The notes under the pieces are model-generated. The model did not search any database. It was not told the DNA's origin and saw only the letters and a list, made by a program, of their open reading frames with translations. Of a stretch of 64,000 nt of DNA, positions 9,913 to 20,299 are shown in pieces. Origin of the DNA: Betaproteobacteria bacterium (lineage in GTDB: Bacteria; Pseudomonadota; Gammaproteobacteria; Burkholderiales; Casimicrobiaceae); assembly GCA_009778785.1 (NCBI GenBank), contig WRFN01000002.1:62001-126000 (forward strand), in the 5' to 3' direction. How positions within the stretch are numbered: the first letter of the stretch is position 1; the number at the start of each line of letters is the position of its first letter. The translations under genes were made by a program, and so were the position numbers.

Positions 9913-11238
9913 TTATCGTCCTCTACCGCCACCACCGCCGCCGCTGTGACCACCACCTCCGCCACCGCCGCCGCCGAATCCTCCTCCACCACCGTAGTTA
10001 CCTCCGCCTCCGCCACCGTAGTTACCGCCGCCGCCACCACCGCCCGACCATTGCGGACCACTGCCGGAGTTACCGCCCGATCCTGCCGCTTGTCCGCCGG
10101 ATGGGCGAGCGCCGCCACTGGCTGCGCCACCCTGATGCTGTCCACCACTATTCGGCGCTGCCGCCGGACGAGTATTGGCGTTGCCCGGCGCAACATTACC
10201 AGGTCTGCCTGAAGCGCCGGGTCTGCCCGCAGGCGCCGTTCCGGGTCGATTCGTTTGGTGCTGCTGCGAGTTGTATCCCGGAGCCGTCCCGTAATTCGGT
10301 CTCGGCGCTGTCGGCCGTACGACATGCGGGGAGTACGGCGGGCGCCGATAGTGACCGCCGACAGGCGCCGAGTAAACCGGCGCCGGACGCCGCCAGGAAC
10401 CGCGCGGCCCCATCATCGGCGGCGGCGAGCGGTAATAGGAGCGATAGAGCGGCGCATTGATCGTAATCATGCCGAAGCCCCAGTTAAAGCCGCCCCACAG
10501 CGCCACCGACGGGTAAAAGCCGACGCCCCAGTAAAATCCGGCGGTAAACGTCATGCCGTACGGAGGCCCCCAGTAAACGGGGAGCGACGGCCACCACCAA
10601 GTTCCGTACACCACTCTGGGGTCGTACACCGGCACATAAACCACCTGCGGCGATGCCGGCGCAATCGTGATGTATTGGGTTTGGCTGTTCGGGTCTGTGT
10701 CATAGCTCACGACCTGCTTGTCGTTGCTCGTCAATGACCCGTAAGCGGACGCTCTTTGCCGCAGCACTTGCACGCTCGCCATCACGCGCGGCTGATCGGC
10801 AATGACTGCCTGCCCCAAATCCTGCATCCAACGCGGCTCGTCGTTCATGTATTGCAATACCTGCGGCACCGTCGTCAGCGATTTGACGCTCGGGTCCCAA
10901 TCGAATGCGGCCAGCGCGTCCTGCAACGCCTGCCCGCCCAAATTGGCGTTGTCGCGCTGCCAACGGGCGGCTTCGATGACGTCCATCGGGTACGTCGCCG
11001 CCATCAGCACTTGCGCCAGCAGCGCGTCGGGATACAGCGCGATCGGCGCCAGCAAGCCGTCGAGCACTTCCTGCGAAATTTCCGCCGGCTGCGTCGCCGC
11101 TGCCGGGTTCGCCGTATCGTAAACGTCCTGCGCCCTGACCGGCGACGCCGACAACAAACAGCCTGCCGTCGCAACGATCAACGCGCCCCGACAACCGGCC
11201 GATATTTTAGATGTAAAAAACGAAAGTTGTGATTTCAT
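9913..11238 (-). CDS. DUF3300-family exported protein with glycine-rich tail
   Basis: A 441-residue exported protein of unknown function. A signal peptide ending near 'SASPVRAQD' is followed by the DUF3300 domain, recognisable from 'LLAPIALYPDALLAQVLMAATYP', 'VIEAARWQRDNA' and 'YVPVYDPRVVYGTWWWPS'. After about residue 280 the chain is low-complexity: Pro/Arg/Tyr-rich and then almost pure glycine, ending in 'GGGGGGRGR'. Start at 11238 was chosen because 'gggaggttt' lies just upstream; the track start is 12 codons earlier. DUF3300 proteins are seen in many Proteobacteria without an established role; an envelope location is inferred. The extreme GC bias of the tail creates long false ORFs on the other strand. 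Confidence 0.85.
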   Translation of the reverse strand: MKSQLSFFTSKISAGCRGALIVATAGCLLSASPVRAQDVYDTANPAAATQPAEISQEVLDGLLAPIALYPDALLAQVLMAATYPMDVIEAARWQRDNANLGGQALQDALAAFDWDPSVKSLTTVPQVLQYMNDEPRWMQDLGQAVIADQPRVMASVQVLRQRASAYGSLTSNDKQVVSYDTDPNSQTQYITIAPASPQVVYVPVYDPRVVYGTWWWPSLPVYWGPPYGMTFTAGFYWGVGFYPSVALWGGFNWGFGMITINAPLYRSYYRSPPPMMGPRGSWRRPAPVYSAPVGGHYRRPPYSPHVVRPTAPRPNYGTAPGYNSQQHQTNRPGTAPAGRPGASGRPGNVAPGNANTRPAAAPNSGGQHQGGAASGGARPSGGQAAGSGGNSGSGPQWSGGGGGGGNYGGGGGGNYGGGGGFGGGGGGGGGHSGGGGGGRGR

Positions 11239-11352
11239 AAAACCTCCCATCGATGCCATTCGACATGAGGCCATGATATACGTAATTCAAGAAGCAGAGC
11301 TAAAGCGAATGTTTAGATGTGTCACGCTGACTAACGATTGTTTACCGAAGCC

Positions 11353-12042
11353 TTACACAACGTCGGCTTTCTCTGGATACGCACACAAGTCGGCGACGAC
11401 GCATTCCGAACAGCGCGGCCGCCGCGCTGTGCACACGTAACGCCCGTGCAGAATCAGCCAGTGATGCGCGTGTTGGCGAAACGCCGTCGGCACGTTTTTC
11501 AGCAACGCTTGCTCGACCTCGAGTACGTTTTTGCCCGCCGCCAAACCCGTCCGGTTGGCGACACGGAAAATGTGCGTGTCCACCGCGATGGTCGGCTCGC
11601 CGAAAGCGACGTTCAAAACGACGTTGGCGGTTTTGCGGCCGACGCCCGGCAACTTTTCCAGCGCCTCGCGCGACGGCGGTACCCTGCCCCCATGCTCGCG
11701 CAACAACTGCTCGCACAGGCCGATGATGTGCCGCGCCTTGCTGCGAAACAAACCGATCGTCTGAATGTATGGAATCAAACCCTCTTCGCCGAGCGCCAGC
11801 ATTTTCTCCGGCGTGTTTGCTGCCTTGAACAATCGCGCCGTTGCCTTGTTGACGCTCTTGTCGGTGGCTTGCGCCGACAGCACCACGGCCACCAGCAACT
11901 CGAACGGGCTGCGGTAATCGAGTTCCGTTGACGGATTCGGATCCGCCGCCGCCAGGCGCTCAAAAAAACGGCGACGGCGAGCAGGCGTCATCGCGGGAGA
12001 TTGTGCAGAAGAAGTTGAAGAAGAGGGTTTCTTGGTTGCCAT
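11353..12042 (-). CDS. nth: Endonuclease III
   Basis: A bifunctional DNA glycosylase/AP lyase that removes oxidised pyrimidines in base-excision repair. In the 229-residue protein the helix-hairpin-helix 'LPGVGRKTANVV' contains catalytic Lys137, catalytic Asp155 is in 'AVDTHIFRV', and the C-terminal [4Fe-4S] loop has Cys204, 211, 214 and 220 (C-x6-C-x2-C-x5-C), exactly the EndoIII spacing. An alternative start is Met18 ('MTPARRRRF'), close to the usual family N-terminus; neither start has a strong ribosome-binding site. It follows an rnfB-like gene, the same pairing as in E. coli rnf-nth. Confidence 0.95.
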   Translation of the reverse strand: MATKKPSSSTSSAQSPAMTPARRRRFFERLAAADPNPSTELDYRSPFELLVAVVLSAQATDKSVNKATARLFKAANTPEKMLALGEEGLIPYIQTIGLFRSKARHIIGLCEQLLREHGGRVPPSREALEKLPGVGRKTANVVLNVAFGEPTIAVDTHIFRVANRTGLAAGKNVLEVEQALLKNVPTAFRQHAHHWLILHGRYVCTARRPRCSECVVADLCAYPEKADVV

Positions 12043-12083
12043 CGTCAGCTTTCGTCAAGGAAACGCTTGTTTATCCTCCGATC

Positions 12084-12107
12084 GCCCCGATCTTGTCGAA
12101 GGGCAAA
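12084..12107. repeat. REP-family half element
   Basis: 'cgccccgatcttgtcgaagggc' keeps the 'CTTGTCGAAGGGC' arm of the dispersed palindrome but not the other arm. It lies in the nth/rnfB spacer. Confidence 0.45.
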
Positions 12108-12170
12108 AGGCAAATCGTTTGGGGCTTCGGCAGCCCCAGTCCGAACAGTTGAGAATTTTTCAGCACTTCA

Positions 12171-12836
12171 TCAGCTTTTATCAACATCGCGGCGCGCTCG
12201 ATGCTGCATGCGCCGCGCCCGCGCCGTCGCCAGCGCTTCGGCAATCGTGCGCTGACGCGCTTCCGGCGTTTCGGTTGACGTCTGCTCTGCGTGATTTTGT
12301 TTGGCACTGTTTTGCTTCGAGTGGCGTCGCGCTGCCGACTTTACCAACCGCGTCAAACGCGCACGGTAACGATGCCGCGCCGCTGCCGCATCGTCGTTTG
12401 ACCAAACCCTGCCTGCAGGTTCCATCACTATGCAGTCCACCGGACACGTCGGCACGCACAACCCGCAGCCCGAGCAAAGCCTCGGCAACACCGCATGCAA
12501 CCATTTCGGCGCGCCGATCAGCGCATCGAGCGGGCACGCCCGCAGGCAACGCGCGCAACCGATACACGCTTCCTCGATCACGCGCGCGCATTGCAAAACT
12601 TCGTCGTCAAACACCGCCCCCGGCAACACCGACGCATCGCACATCGCCGCCAACTGCTCCGCCAGCACTCGCCCGCCCGGCGCGCAACGGTCGGGCGTCG
12701 TCAGCCGCGCCGCCAACGCCTGCGCGTAATGCGCGCAGTCCGGCTGCCCGCAGCGCTCACATTGGTATTGCGGCAACCGTTTGTCGAGTGCGTCGGCAAA
12801 GCCGGAAAGCGTCAGAGGCGTGATTTTTTTCTGCAT
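12171..12836 (-). CDS. RnfB-like ferredoxin-type iron-sulfur protein
   Basis: A 221-residue electron-transfer protein. The N-terminal cysteine cluster 'YQCERCGQPDCAHYA...DRC' is the RnfB-type [4Fe-4S] domain. Two ferredoxin motifs follow: 'CIGCARCLRACPLDAL' and 'CSGCGLCVPTCPVDCI'. The last 75 residues are basic and Ala/Arg/Gln-rich. True RnfB has an N-terminal membrane helix, which is missing, and no other rnf genes are nearby. This short soluble RnfB homologue next to nth is a pattern I recognise from Betaproteobacteria. A role supplying electrons or clusters is inferred; the partner is unknown. Confidence 0.8.
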   Translation of the reverse strand: MQKKITPLTLSGFADALDKRLPQYQCERCGQPDCAHYAQALAARLTTPDRCAPGGRVLAEQLAAMCDASVLPGAVFDDEVLQCARVIEEACIGCARCLRACPLDALIGAPKWLHAVLPRLCSGCGLCVPTCPVDCIVMEPAGRVWSNDDAAAARHRYRARLTRLVKSAARRHSKQNSAKQNHAEQTSTETPEARQRTIAEALATARARRMQHRARRDVDKS

Positions 12837-12951
12837 CGGATTATTTTATCGCAGGGGCGACATTCTGGAGAAGAATTGAATAAGGGCGCATCACGAAGCG
12901 CCCCGACGAAAGAATGAGATTTGATGGGCAAGTTCCCCTGCGAAATTCTGA

Positions 12952-14271
12952 TTACCCCGCCTGCCACGACGCCTGCGTCGCTTGCGCTTTCTTGAAATCG
13001 AGCGCCCAAGTGGCGATCAGTCCGATCACCGCGGTCACGATCAAATAATAAGCAGGCGCCATCAGGTGACCGCCTTTCAGCAAGTAGGTCAGGTAGAGCG
13101 GCGCCAATCCGCCGAACAACGCGCCGCCGAGGTTGAACGACAGCGACAAGCCGGTGGAACGAATGCGCACCGGGAAAAGTTCGGCCATTGATGCCGGCAT
13201 CGGCCCCCAGAAGAAGCTCATGCCGACGGCCAGCGAGCATTGAATCAGAATCATCGCCGCCAGCGACCGGCTCTCCAGCAGGTTCGTAAACAACGGATAC
13301 ACCACCAGCGCGTAAGCGACAATCGCCGCGAACAATACCGGCTTGCGGCCGATGCGATCCGAAACGTAACCGGCGACAGGACACAGCACGAGCAGAATGA
13401 GGCAAGCGAGGAAGGTACTCCACTGCACTTCACCCAGCGTCAAACCCAACTGTTTGACGCCGAAGATCGGCAGGTAAATGATGACAACGTAGGACGCGGC
13501 GGCGCCGACGACGATCAGGCCGAAGCCGCACATCATCTCTTTCGGGAAACGTTTCAGCACTTCGATCAACGGCGAGCGAATTGGCTTCGGTTGCAACCTC
13601 AACGCTTCGGCAAATTCCGGCGATTCGCCGACGCGCCGACGAAGGTAGAAACCTACCGGCCCAATTAGAATACCGAGCAGAAACGGCACCCGCCAGCCCC
13701 AGCTTTCCAGCGCTTCCGGCGACAAGCCTTGCGTCAGCAAAAACGCCGACAGCGAACCGAGGCTGAACGCCAAGCCTTGCGACGACATTTGCCAACTGCC
13801 GTACAAGCCGCGTCGATGTTTCGGCGAGAACTCGATCAACATCGACACTGCGCCGGAAAATTCGCCGCCCATCGAAAAACCTTGAATCAAGCGCGCCAGC
13901 ACGATCAAAATCGGCGCGGCGATACCGATGACGGCGTAAGGCGGTATCAGCCCGATCATGCCGGTGCCGAGCGCCATCAACAACACCGTCAGACTCAACG
14001 CTTTTTTACGCCCGACAATGTCGGTGTACATGCCGAGCAGAATACCGCCGATCGGTCGCAGCACGAACGCCGTGCCGAACACCGCCACCGTTGCCATGAT
14101 GGAATTGATGTCGTTGACCGCCGGAAAGAAGACTTTCGCAATCACGACGGCGAACATGCCGTAGATGGCGAAATCGAAAAACTCGAACGCATTGCCGAGC
14201 ACCGCCGCGATCACGGCGCGACGACGAACGGCAGGAGAGATGGTTGGTGTGTTATCGGTTTGAACTGACAT
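12952..14271 (-). CDS. MFS transporter, metabolite:H+ symporter (MHS) family
   Basis: A 439-residue inner-membrane carrier with about 12 hydrophobic segments. The MHS signature appears early ('AVLGNAFEFFDFAIYGMFAVVIAKVFFP'), and the loop 2-3 and 8-9 motifs 'DIVGRKKALSL' and 'DRIGRKPVLF' mark the two MFS halves. Relatives include citrate, 2-oxoglutarate, proline/betaine and shikimate symporters; the substrate cannot be decided from sequence. ATG at 14271 is preferred over the track start 27 codons upstream because family N-termini begin near here. No neighbouring metabolic gene suggests the substrate. Confidence 0.85.
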   Translation of the reverse strand: MSVQTDNTPTISPAVRRRAVIAAVLGNAFEFFDFAIYGMFAVVIAKVFFPAVNDINSIMATVAVFGTAFVLRPIGGILLGMYTDIVGRKKALSLTVLLMALGTGMIGLIPPYAVIGIAAPILIVLARLIQGFSMGGEFSGAVSMLIEFSPKHRRGLYGSWQMSSQGLAFSLGSLSAFLLTQGLSPEALESWGWRVPFLLGILIGPVGFYLRRRVGESPEFAEALRLQPKPIRSPLIEVLKRFPKEMMCGFGLIVVGAAASYVVIIYLPIFGVKQLGLTLGEVQWSTFLACLILLVLCPVAGYVSDRIGRKPVLFAAIVAYALVVYPLFTNLLESRSLAAMILIQCSLAVGMSFFWGPMPASMAELFPVRIRSTGLSLSFNLGGALFGGLAPLYLTYLLKGGHLMAPAYYLIVTAVIGLIATWALDFKKAQATQASWQAG

Positions 14272-14367
14272 GGTACCCCGTTGATATATTGTCTTTATAA
14301 AGTTGGAACAGTAAAAAATATCGGGGCGGATTTTCATCCGCCCCATAACCAAACATCCGTTGGCGCC

Positions 14368-15297
14368 CTACCCTTTTTTCACGACAGTGGTCGCCGCCGC
14401 GATCAAGCCGGCCATATCCGACAAGTTGGACGGCACGATGAGGGTGTTGCCGGTCTTGGCGAGATTGGCAAACGCTTCGATGTATTGTCCCGCCACTTGC
14501 AGGTTCAGCGCTTGCATGCCGCCTTCGCTGTTGGTCGCCGCGCCGATCTGGCGCAACGCCGTTGCCGTCGCATCCGCCTTGGCGAGAATCGCCGCCGCTT
14601 CGCCTTGAGCACGGTTGATCGCCGCTTGTTTATCGCCTTCCGATTCGGCAATCTGCGCTTCGCGCATCCCCATCGCCAGATTGATTTGCTCCTGCTTCTT
14701 GCCTTCGGAGGTGGCGATGACCGCGCGCTTCTCGCGCTCGGCGGTGATCTGTTGTTGCATCGCCCGCAGAATTTCCTTCGGCGGCGTCAAATCCTTGATC
14801 TCGTAACGCAACACTTTGACGCCCCAGCTTGCCGCTGCTTCGTCGAGCGCGTTGACGACGGTGGCGTTGATCTGATCGCGTTCTTCAAACGTGCGGTCGA
14901 GTTCCATCCGACCAATCACCGAACGCAAGGTGGTTTGCGCCAGCTGCGAAATGGCGATCACGTAATTCGACGAACCGTAAGACGCGAGCTTGGCATCGGT
15001 CACTTGAAAATACAAAATACCGTCCACCTGCAACTGCGTGTTGTCGCGCGTGATACAAATTTGCGACGGCACATCGAGCGGAATTTCGCGCAAGTCGTGA
15101 CGGTACGCCACACGGTCAACCATGGGGATCAGGAAATTCAGCCCCGGTTGCATCACTTCATGAAAACGACCCAGCCGTTCGACGATGTACGCCCGCTGCT
15201 GCGGGACGATCAAAATCATCTTGATAATCAGCACCACAACCACAATAAGAAACACCAACCCGATAAGATTGACGATATTCATAGGCATGATGTCCAT
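14368..15297 (-). CDS. SPFH/Band 7 membrane protein (QmcA/stomatin-like)
   Basis: A 309-residue protein with one N-terminal membrane helix ('IVNLIGLVFLIVVVVLIIKMILIV') followed by the SPFH domain ('VPQQRAYIVERLGRFHEVMQPGLNFLIPMVDRV'). A long Ala/Glu/Gln-rich helical coiled region ('EREKRAVIATSEGKKQEQINLA') runs to a C-terminal conserved patch. Such proteins form membrane rings linked to membrane microdomains and protease control. It starts at 15297 because 'agaggag' lies seven bases upstream. The partner nfeD gene is immediately upstream on the same strand, the normal SPFH-NfeD pairing. Confidence 0.92.
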   Translation of the reverse strand: MDIMPMNIVNLIGLVFLIVVVVLIIKMILIVPQQRAYIVERLGRFHEVMQPGLNFLIPMVDRVAYRHDLREIPLDVPSQICITRDNTQLQVDGILYFQVTDAKLASYGSSNYVIAISQLAQTTLRSVIGRMELDRTFEERDQINATVVNALDEAAASWGVKVLRYEIKDLTPPKEILRAMQQQITAEREKRAVIATSEGKKQEQINLAMGMREAQIAESEGDKQAAINRAQGEAAAILAKADATATALRQIGAATNSEGGMQALNLQVAGQYIEAFANLAKTGNTLIVPSNLSDMAGLIAAATTVVKKG

Positions 15298-15340
15298 CAA
15301 AAACTCCTCTGTCAAAAACGAATAAAAAAACGATAGCGCA

Positions 15341-15769
15341 TCAGCGCGGCACGCTCAACGGATTTTCACCCAGCACCAGCACCGAACCGCGAACTTCGAC
15401 GATAATCATGCTGTCGCGCCGCGGCGTTTCCGGCGTTGCCGCAATGGCATCCCACCAGGAGCCACGATAAGTCACCCGCGCCGAGCCGTCGTCGTTCCAG
15501 TTCACCACTTGCACCCTTTGGCCGACATCAAACGCTTCCTGTTTCTGCGGTTTACCGCCGCCTTTGTGATGCCAGTAATACGCCGCGCCGCAACCGATGA
15601 CGCCCGCGACGCCCGCCGTAAACACTTGCCAGAAGAAACTGCCTCCCAACCAACCAACCACACCGGCAATGAGCGCCGCCACGGCCAGCGCCAGCAGATA
15701 AAACGTTCCGACCGTCATCTCAATACCGGCCAGTATCAGCGCCAATACCCACCAGACCCATCCCGGCAT
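15341..15769 (-). CDS. NfeD-family membrane protein
   Basis: A 142-residue short NfeD protein: two or three membrane helices ('WVWWVLALILAGIEMTVGTFYLLALAVAALIAGVVGWL') and a C-terminal OB-fold ('DVGQRVQVVNWNDDGSARVTYRGSWWDA'). This is the NfeD1b type that partners stomatin-like SPFH proteins and lacks the ClpP-like protease domain of long NfeD. The track ORF begins over 100 codons upstream through non-homologous sequence; ATG at 15769 has 'aaaggaga' and the right N-terminus. It forms a two-gene operon with the SPFH gene 43 nt downstream. Confidence 0.88.
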   Translation of the reverse strand: MPGWVWWVLALILAGIEMTVGTFYLLALAVAALIAGVVGWLGGSFFWQVFTAGVAGVIGCGAAYYWHHKGGGKPQKQEAFDVGQRVQVVNWNDDGSARVTYRGSWWDAIAATPETPRRDSMIIVEVRGSVLVLGENPLSVPR

Positions 15770-15881
15770 ATGCGTTCTCCTTTGTGTCAGGTTCACCGAC
15801 ATTATCATAGCAGTTTTAGCGCCACACTGAACAATTCCCACCATTCGGGCTGGCCTGTGGAAGCCCATACAAATATGCTTT

Positions 15882-15910
15882 CGCCCTTCGGCAAGCTCAG
15901 GGCGAACGGG
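15882..15910. repeat. REP-like element
   Basis: 'cgcccttcggcaagctcagggcgaacggg' is a good copy of the dispersed REP-like palindrome, placed between nfeD and ispH. Confidence 0.7.
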
Positions 15911-15935
15911 TGAATCGGATTGTCGCCTGTCTGCA

Positions 15936-16871
15936 TCACCCGTCGCCCTGCAAATTTTTCGGCAGCGGGAATGACACTTTTTCGATAGTCCCCTCGCATT
16001 CTCGCACCTCGTCAGCGCCCAGCGCCCGCAGGCTTGCCGCCACCTCGCGCACCAGCGCTTCCGGCGCCGAAGCTCCCGCCGTGATGCCAATGCAACGTTT
16101 GCCGTCGAACCATTCGGGCTGCAACTCGGCAGCGCAGTCTATCCGGTAGGCGGCAATGCCACGACGCTCCGCCGCTTCGCGCAGCCGGTTCGAGTTGGAA
16201 CTGTTGCGACTGCCGACGACGATCAACACGTCCACTTCTTTCGCCAGCGCGCGCACCGCATTCTGGCGATTCTGAGTAGCGTAACAAATGTCTTCCTTCT
16301 TCGGCGCCAGGATTTTGGGGAAACATCGGGTCAACGCTTCGACGATTTGCGCCGCATCGTCCTGCGATAACGTGGTTTGCGTCACATAACCGAGTTTCTC
16401 CGGATTCCGCACTTGCAAACGCTCGACATCGGCCACTGTTTCGACCAGATGAATCGGGCTGGAGCCCTCGCATTGCCCCATCGTGCCTTCGACTTCCGGA
16501 TGTCCGGCATGGCCGATCATCACGATCTCGATGCCAGCTTGCGCCATCCGGTTGACTTCGATGTGCACCTTGGTCACCAGCGGACAAGTCGCATCGTACA
16601 CCGTCAGCCTGCGTTGCGCCGCTTCCTCGTAAACCTGTTTCGGTGTGCCGTGCGCGCTGAAAATCACCGTCGCGCCGTCGGGCACCGCATCGAGCGACTC
16701 GACGAAAATCACGCCTTGCGCTTTCAACCGCTCGACCACGAAAGTGTTGTGCACGACTTCGTGACGCACGTAAACCGGCGTTCCGACGCGCTTCAAAACT
16801 TCCTCGACGATGGTGATGGCGCGATCCACACCGGCGCAAAACCCGCGAGGATTGGCGAGCAGAATTTTCAT
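15936..16871 (-). CDS. ispH: 4-hydroxy-3-methylbut-2-enyl diphosphate reductase
   Basis: Last step of the MEP isoprenoid pathway: reduces HMBPP to IPP and DMAPP with a [4Fe-4S] cluster. The three cluster cysteines are Cys12 ('[11 protein letters not shown]'), Cys96 ('YDATCPLV') and Cys196 ('[11 protein letters not shown]'), at positions matching E. coli IspH. '[16 protein letters not shown]' and '[11 protein letters not shown]' are the other family blocks. Length 311 is normal. It lies 24 nt after lspA in the ileS-lspA-ispH block; the fkpB gene often found between lspA and ispH elsewhere is absent. Confidence 0.97.
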   Translation of the reverse strand: MKILLANPRGFCAGVDRAITIVEEVLKRVGTPVYVRHEVVHNTFVVERLKAQGVIFVESLDAVPDGATVIFSAHGTPKQVYEEAAQRRLTVYDATCPLVTKVHIEVNRMAQAGIEIVMIGHAGHPEVEGTMGQCEGSSPIHLVETVADVERLQVRNPEKLGYVTQTTLSQDDAAQIVEALTRCFPKILAPKKEDICYATQNRQNAVRALAKEVDVLIVVGSRNSSNSNRLREAAERRGIAAYRIDCAAELQPEWFDGKRCIGITAGASAPEALVREVAASLRALGADEVRECEGTIEKVSFPLPKNLQGDG

Positions 16872-16895
16872 TCGACTTTGTTCATCGCGTATTTT

Positions 16896-17444
16896 TCATC
16901 GCACAGAGTGGTGACGTTCATCGTCTTCATACACCGCGCGTCGGCGTTGCCGCAAGCCGTCGAGAATCAACAAGACCGCACCGACGGTAATCGCACTGTC
17001 GGCAATGTTGAACGCTGGATAAGACCATTGCTGATAGTGAAACAACAAAAAGTCGATCACCCGTCCCATCTCGATCCTGTCCCACATATTGCCCAGCGCG
17101 CCGCCGATAATCAGCACCAGCGCCAAACTGAATTGACGACCGCCGCCGCGCAGCAGCAACCACAAAAGTCCCAGACAAACCACCACCGTGATGATCACGA
17201 AAAACGTTCGTTGCCAACCGCCGGCGCCCGCCAGAAAGCTGAACGCCGCGCCGCTGTTGAACGTCAGAATCAAACTGAAAAACGAAGTAATCGGTCTGAT
17301 TTCGCCGCTATAAAAATTTTCAAACACCCATAATTTGGTCAAACGGTCGAGCACGATCACCAGCGCGCTGACCAGCAACCACCCGCCTTTGCGCCAATCG
17401 TAATGCGCGTCCTTCGACCACGGCGCGACGATTCTCTCAGGCAT
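16896..17444 (-). CDS. lspA: Lipoprotein signal peptidase II
   Basis: An inner-membrane aspartic protease that cleaves prolipoprotein signal peptides. The 182-residue protein has four hydrophobic segments. The catalytic aspartates are Asp131 ('[10 protein letters not shown]') and Asp149 ('[11 protein letters not shown]'), preceded by the conserved '[10 protein letters not shown]' and '[11 protein letters not shown]'. The track extends 46 codons upstream into ileS; I chose ATG at 17444, which overlaps the ileS stop by 8 nt, consistent with translational coupling. Client lipoproteins in this window include the efflux outer-membrane factor and adaptor. Confidence 0.95.
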   Translation of the reverse strand: MPERIVAPWSKDAHYDWRKGGWLLVSALVIVLDRLTKLWVFENFYSGEIRPITSFFSLILTFNSGAAFSFLAGAGGWQRTFFVIITVVVCLGLLWLLLRGGGRQFSLALVLIIGGALGNMWDRIEMGRVIDFLLFHYQQWSYPAFNIADSAITVGAVLLILDGLRQRRRAVYEDDERHHSVR

Positions 17445-20289
17445 AACGACGCGCCTCGCCTTCACCGAACAAGTTGTCAACGCAACGCCCGCACAACGTC
17501 GGATGCGACGGGTCGCGACCAAGATCGTACCGCCAGTGCCAGCAGCGCTCACACTTGACGCCGGCCGATGGCGCCACTTCAATGCGCAATTCGTCGCCCT
17601 TGACGATGCGAGCCGCCGACGTGATCAACACAAAGCGCACATCGTCGCCGAGCGTTTCAAACAGCGCGTAGTCGTCCGCCGTCAGTGTCAACATCACTTC
17701 CGCTTGCAACGACGAACCGATGCCGCCCGCCACGCGCAGCGTCTCCAACTCCTTCAACACCAACGCACGCATTGCCAGCAAGCGCTGCCATTTCTCCAGC
17801 AACTGCGGCGCTTTATCAACGTCGGGGAACGAATCTTCCCAGCGACGCACGAACACCGTCGGGTCTTCGGGGTGAACAATGCGCCAGGCTTCTTCCACCG
17901 TGAACGACAGAATCGGCGCCATCAGTTTCAACAACAAATCACGAATGTGATAGAGCGCTGTTTGCGCCGAGCGCCGAGCCAGACTCGTTTTACCGGTAGT
18001 GTAGAGTCGGTCTTTCAACACGTCGAGATAAAAGCCGCCCAGTTCTTCCGAGCAATACGTTTGCACTTTCTGCACCGCCGAATGAAAATCGTACTGCGCG
18101 TAGTCTTCGCGCAAGCTCGCCAGCAACACCCCCGCTTTCGCCAGCGCGTAGCGATCCATCTCGAACATCGAAGCCACCGGCACGGCGTCGCGCGTCACAT
18201 CGAAATCGGAAGTGTTGCCCATCAGAAAACAAAACGTGTTGCGAATGCGGCGATAACTTTCGACCACGCGCTTCAAAATCTCGTCGGAAATCGACAGCTC
18301 GCCCGAATAATCGGTTGCCGCCGTCCACAGCCGCAGAATTTCAGCGCCCAGCGTGTCGCCGACTTTTTGCGGCGACACCGTATTGCCGCGCGACTTCGAC
18401 ATCTTGTAGCCGTTAGCATCAACGGTGAAACCGTGCGTCAGCAAACTCTTGTAAGGCGGCACGCCGTTCATCATCGACGACACCAGCAACGACGAATGAA
18501 ACCAGCCGCGATGTTGGTCGGAACCTTCGAGATACATGTCCGCCGGAAAGCGCGTTTTGGCGCCGTGCGAACCCAGCCCCAACTCGCGTCCCTGCGGGCC
18601 GCCCATCACAGTTTGATGGGTCGAGCCGGAATCGAACCAGACATCGAGCGTATCGGTCAGTTTGCGGTATTGTTTTTCATCAACACCGAAATCGGCCGAG
18701 GTCGCTTCATACCACGACTCGATACCGCGCTCTTCGATCATCTTCGCCGCTTTCTCCAGCAGCGCCAACGAGTCGGGATGCAACTCGTCGGTTTGGCGAT
18801 CCACGAAGAACGGCAACGGCACGCCCCACTGCCGCTGTCTCGACAGCGTCCAGTCGGGACGATTGGCGATCATCGCCTGCAAGCGCGCTTTGCCCCAAGC
18901 CGGATAAAAGCGCGTCGCTTCGATTCCGGCCAACGCCGTTTCGCGCAAAGTTTTTTTCGGCTTCGTACCCTGAAAGCCGGGCGTTTCATCCATTCCGGCA
19001 AACCATTGCTGCGTTGCCCGATACACCACCGGCGATTTGTGCCGCCAGCAGTGCATGTAGCTGTGCGTGAATTTTTCAGTGTGCAACAAGGCGCCGACTT
19101 CGCGCAGCTTCTCGACAATTTTCGGATTGGCGTCCCAAATCATCAGCCCGCCGAAAAACGGTAACGCCGCGTCGTACTTGCCGTTGCCCTGCACCGGATT
19201 GAGAATCGCCTCGTCCTTCATGCCGTACTTGCGACAGCTTTGGAAATCTTCGATGCCGTAAGCGGGCGCGCTGTGAACGACGCCGGTACCGGCATCGAGC
19301 GTGACGTATTCGGCAAGATAAACCGGCGAAGCGCGATCGTAAAACGGATGACGAAACGCCAAATGTTCGAGCGCCGCACCTTTCGCCGTCGCCACCACAT
19401 TGCCGGTCAAGCCATAGCGTTTCAAACACGCTTCCACCAAATCCTGCGCCAGAATCAAATGCTTGTCCGGCGTTTTGACCAACGCGTAAACCAGGTCGGG
19501 GTGCGCGTTGAGCGCCTGGTTCGACGGAATCGTCCACGGTGTTGTCGTCCAGATCACCGCCTGAATCGCGCCCTCCGGCGCTTGCTTCAATCCGAACGCT
19601 TGCGCCAGACGCGCGCGCTCGCTGTCCGGTAACGTAAACCCGACGTCGATAGCGCTGTCGGTGCGATCTTCGTATTCGACTTCCGCTTCGGCCAGCGCGC
19701 TGTTGCAATCGAAACACCAGTTCACCGGCTTCAAGCTGCGATAAAGATAACCCTTCTTCAAAACTTCGCCGAGTGCGCGCACTTCATCGGCCTCGTTGCG
19801 AAACGCCATCGTGGTGTAAAAATCGTTCCAGTCGCCGAGCACGCCGAGTCGCCGAAAACCTTCGCGCTGTTTGGCGATTTGTTCTTTGGCGTAAGCGCGA
19901 CACAAACGCTGCGTTTCCGCCGTTGACAAATGTTTGCCGTGCGTTTTTTCGATTTGCACTTCAATCGGCATGCCGTGACAGTCCCAGCCCGGCACATACG
20001 GCGCGTCGAAGCCCGCCATCGTTTTACTCTTGACGATGATGTCTTTCAAAATCTTGTTGACCGCGTGGCCGATGTGAATGTCGCCGTTAGCGTAAGGCGG
20101 GCCGTCGTGCAAAATGAACAAAGGTCGCTGCTGTTCGGCGCACACCGCCCGTATCGCTTCGTAGATTTTCTTTTCTTGCCACTCGGCCACCCAGAGCGGT
20201 TCGCGTTGCGCCAGATTGCCGCGCATCGGAAACGGCGTTTCCGGTAGATTCAGGGTGGCGCGGTAATCATCTTTCTTCGGTTCTGACAT
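17437..20289 (-). CDS. ileS: Isoleucyl-tRNA synthetase
   Basis: Class I aminoacyl-tRNA synthetase of 950 residues. The HIGH motif is in '[20 protein letters not shown]', KMSKS is in '[11 protein letters not shown]', and the editing (CP1) domain lies between them. The C-terminal zinc finger is '[10 protein letters not shown]...CGRC'. The start is ATG 20289 ('[18 protein letters not shown]'); the track start is 14 codons earlier. It overlaps lspA at its 3' end and begins 10 nt after the inserted membrane-protein gene, so it probably depends on transcription from ribF or from within the insert. Confidence 0.97.
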   Translation of the reverse strand: MSEPKKDDYRATLNLPETPFPMRGNLAQREPLWVAEWQEKKIYEAIRAVCAEQQRPLFILHDGPPYANGDIHIGHAVNKILKDIIVKSKTMAGFDAPYVPGWDCHGMPIEVQIEKTHGKHLSTAETQRLCRAYAKEQIAKQREGFRRLGVLGDWNDFYTTMAFRNEADEVRALGEVLKKGYLYRSLKPVNWCFDCNSALAEAEVEYEDRTDSAIDVGFTLPDSERARLAQAFGLKQAPEGAIQAVIWTTTPWTIPSNQALNAHPDLVYALVKTPDKHLILAQDLVEACLKRYGLTGNVVATAKGAALEHLAFRHPFYDRASPVYLAEYVTLDAGTGVVHSAPAYGIEDFQSCRKYGMKDEAILNPVQGNGKYDAALPFFGGLMIWDANPKIVEKLREVGALLHTEKFTHSYMHCWRHKSPVVYRATQQWFAGMDETPGFQGTKPKKTLRETALAGIEATRFYPAWGKARLQAMIANRPDWTLSRQRQWGVPLPFFVDRQTDELHPDSLALLEKAAKMIEERGIESWYEATSADFGVDEKQYRKLTDTLDVWFDSGSTHQTVMGGPQGRELGLGSHGAKTRFPADMYLEGSDQHRGWFHSSLLVSSMMNGVPPYKSLLTHGFTVDANGYKMSKSRGNTVSPQKVGDTLGAEILRLWTAATDYSGELSISDEILKRVVESYRRIRNTFCFLMGNTSDFDVTRDAVPVASMFEMDRYALAKAGVLLASLREDYAQYDFHSAVQKVQTYCSEELGGFYLDVLKDRLYTTGKTSLARRSAQTALYHIRDLLLKLMAPILSFTVEEAWRIVHPEDPTVFVRRWEDSFPDVDKAPQLLEKWQRLLAMRALVLKELETLRVAGGIGSSLQAEVMLTLTADDYALFETLGDDVRFVLITSAARIVKGDELRIEVAPSAGVKCERCWHWRYDLGRDPSHPTLCGRCVDNLFGEGEARRYA

Positions 20290-20299
20290 CGTTGTCTTT

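Noticed and set aside
17503-19164. 553-codon plus-strand ORF opposite ileS
   Set aside because: Shadow of ileS, with no ribosome-binding site or domain.
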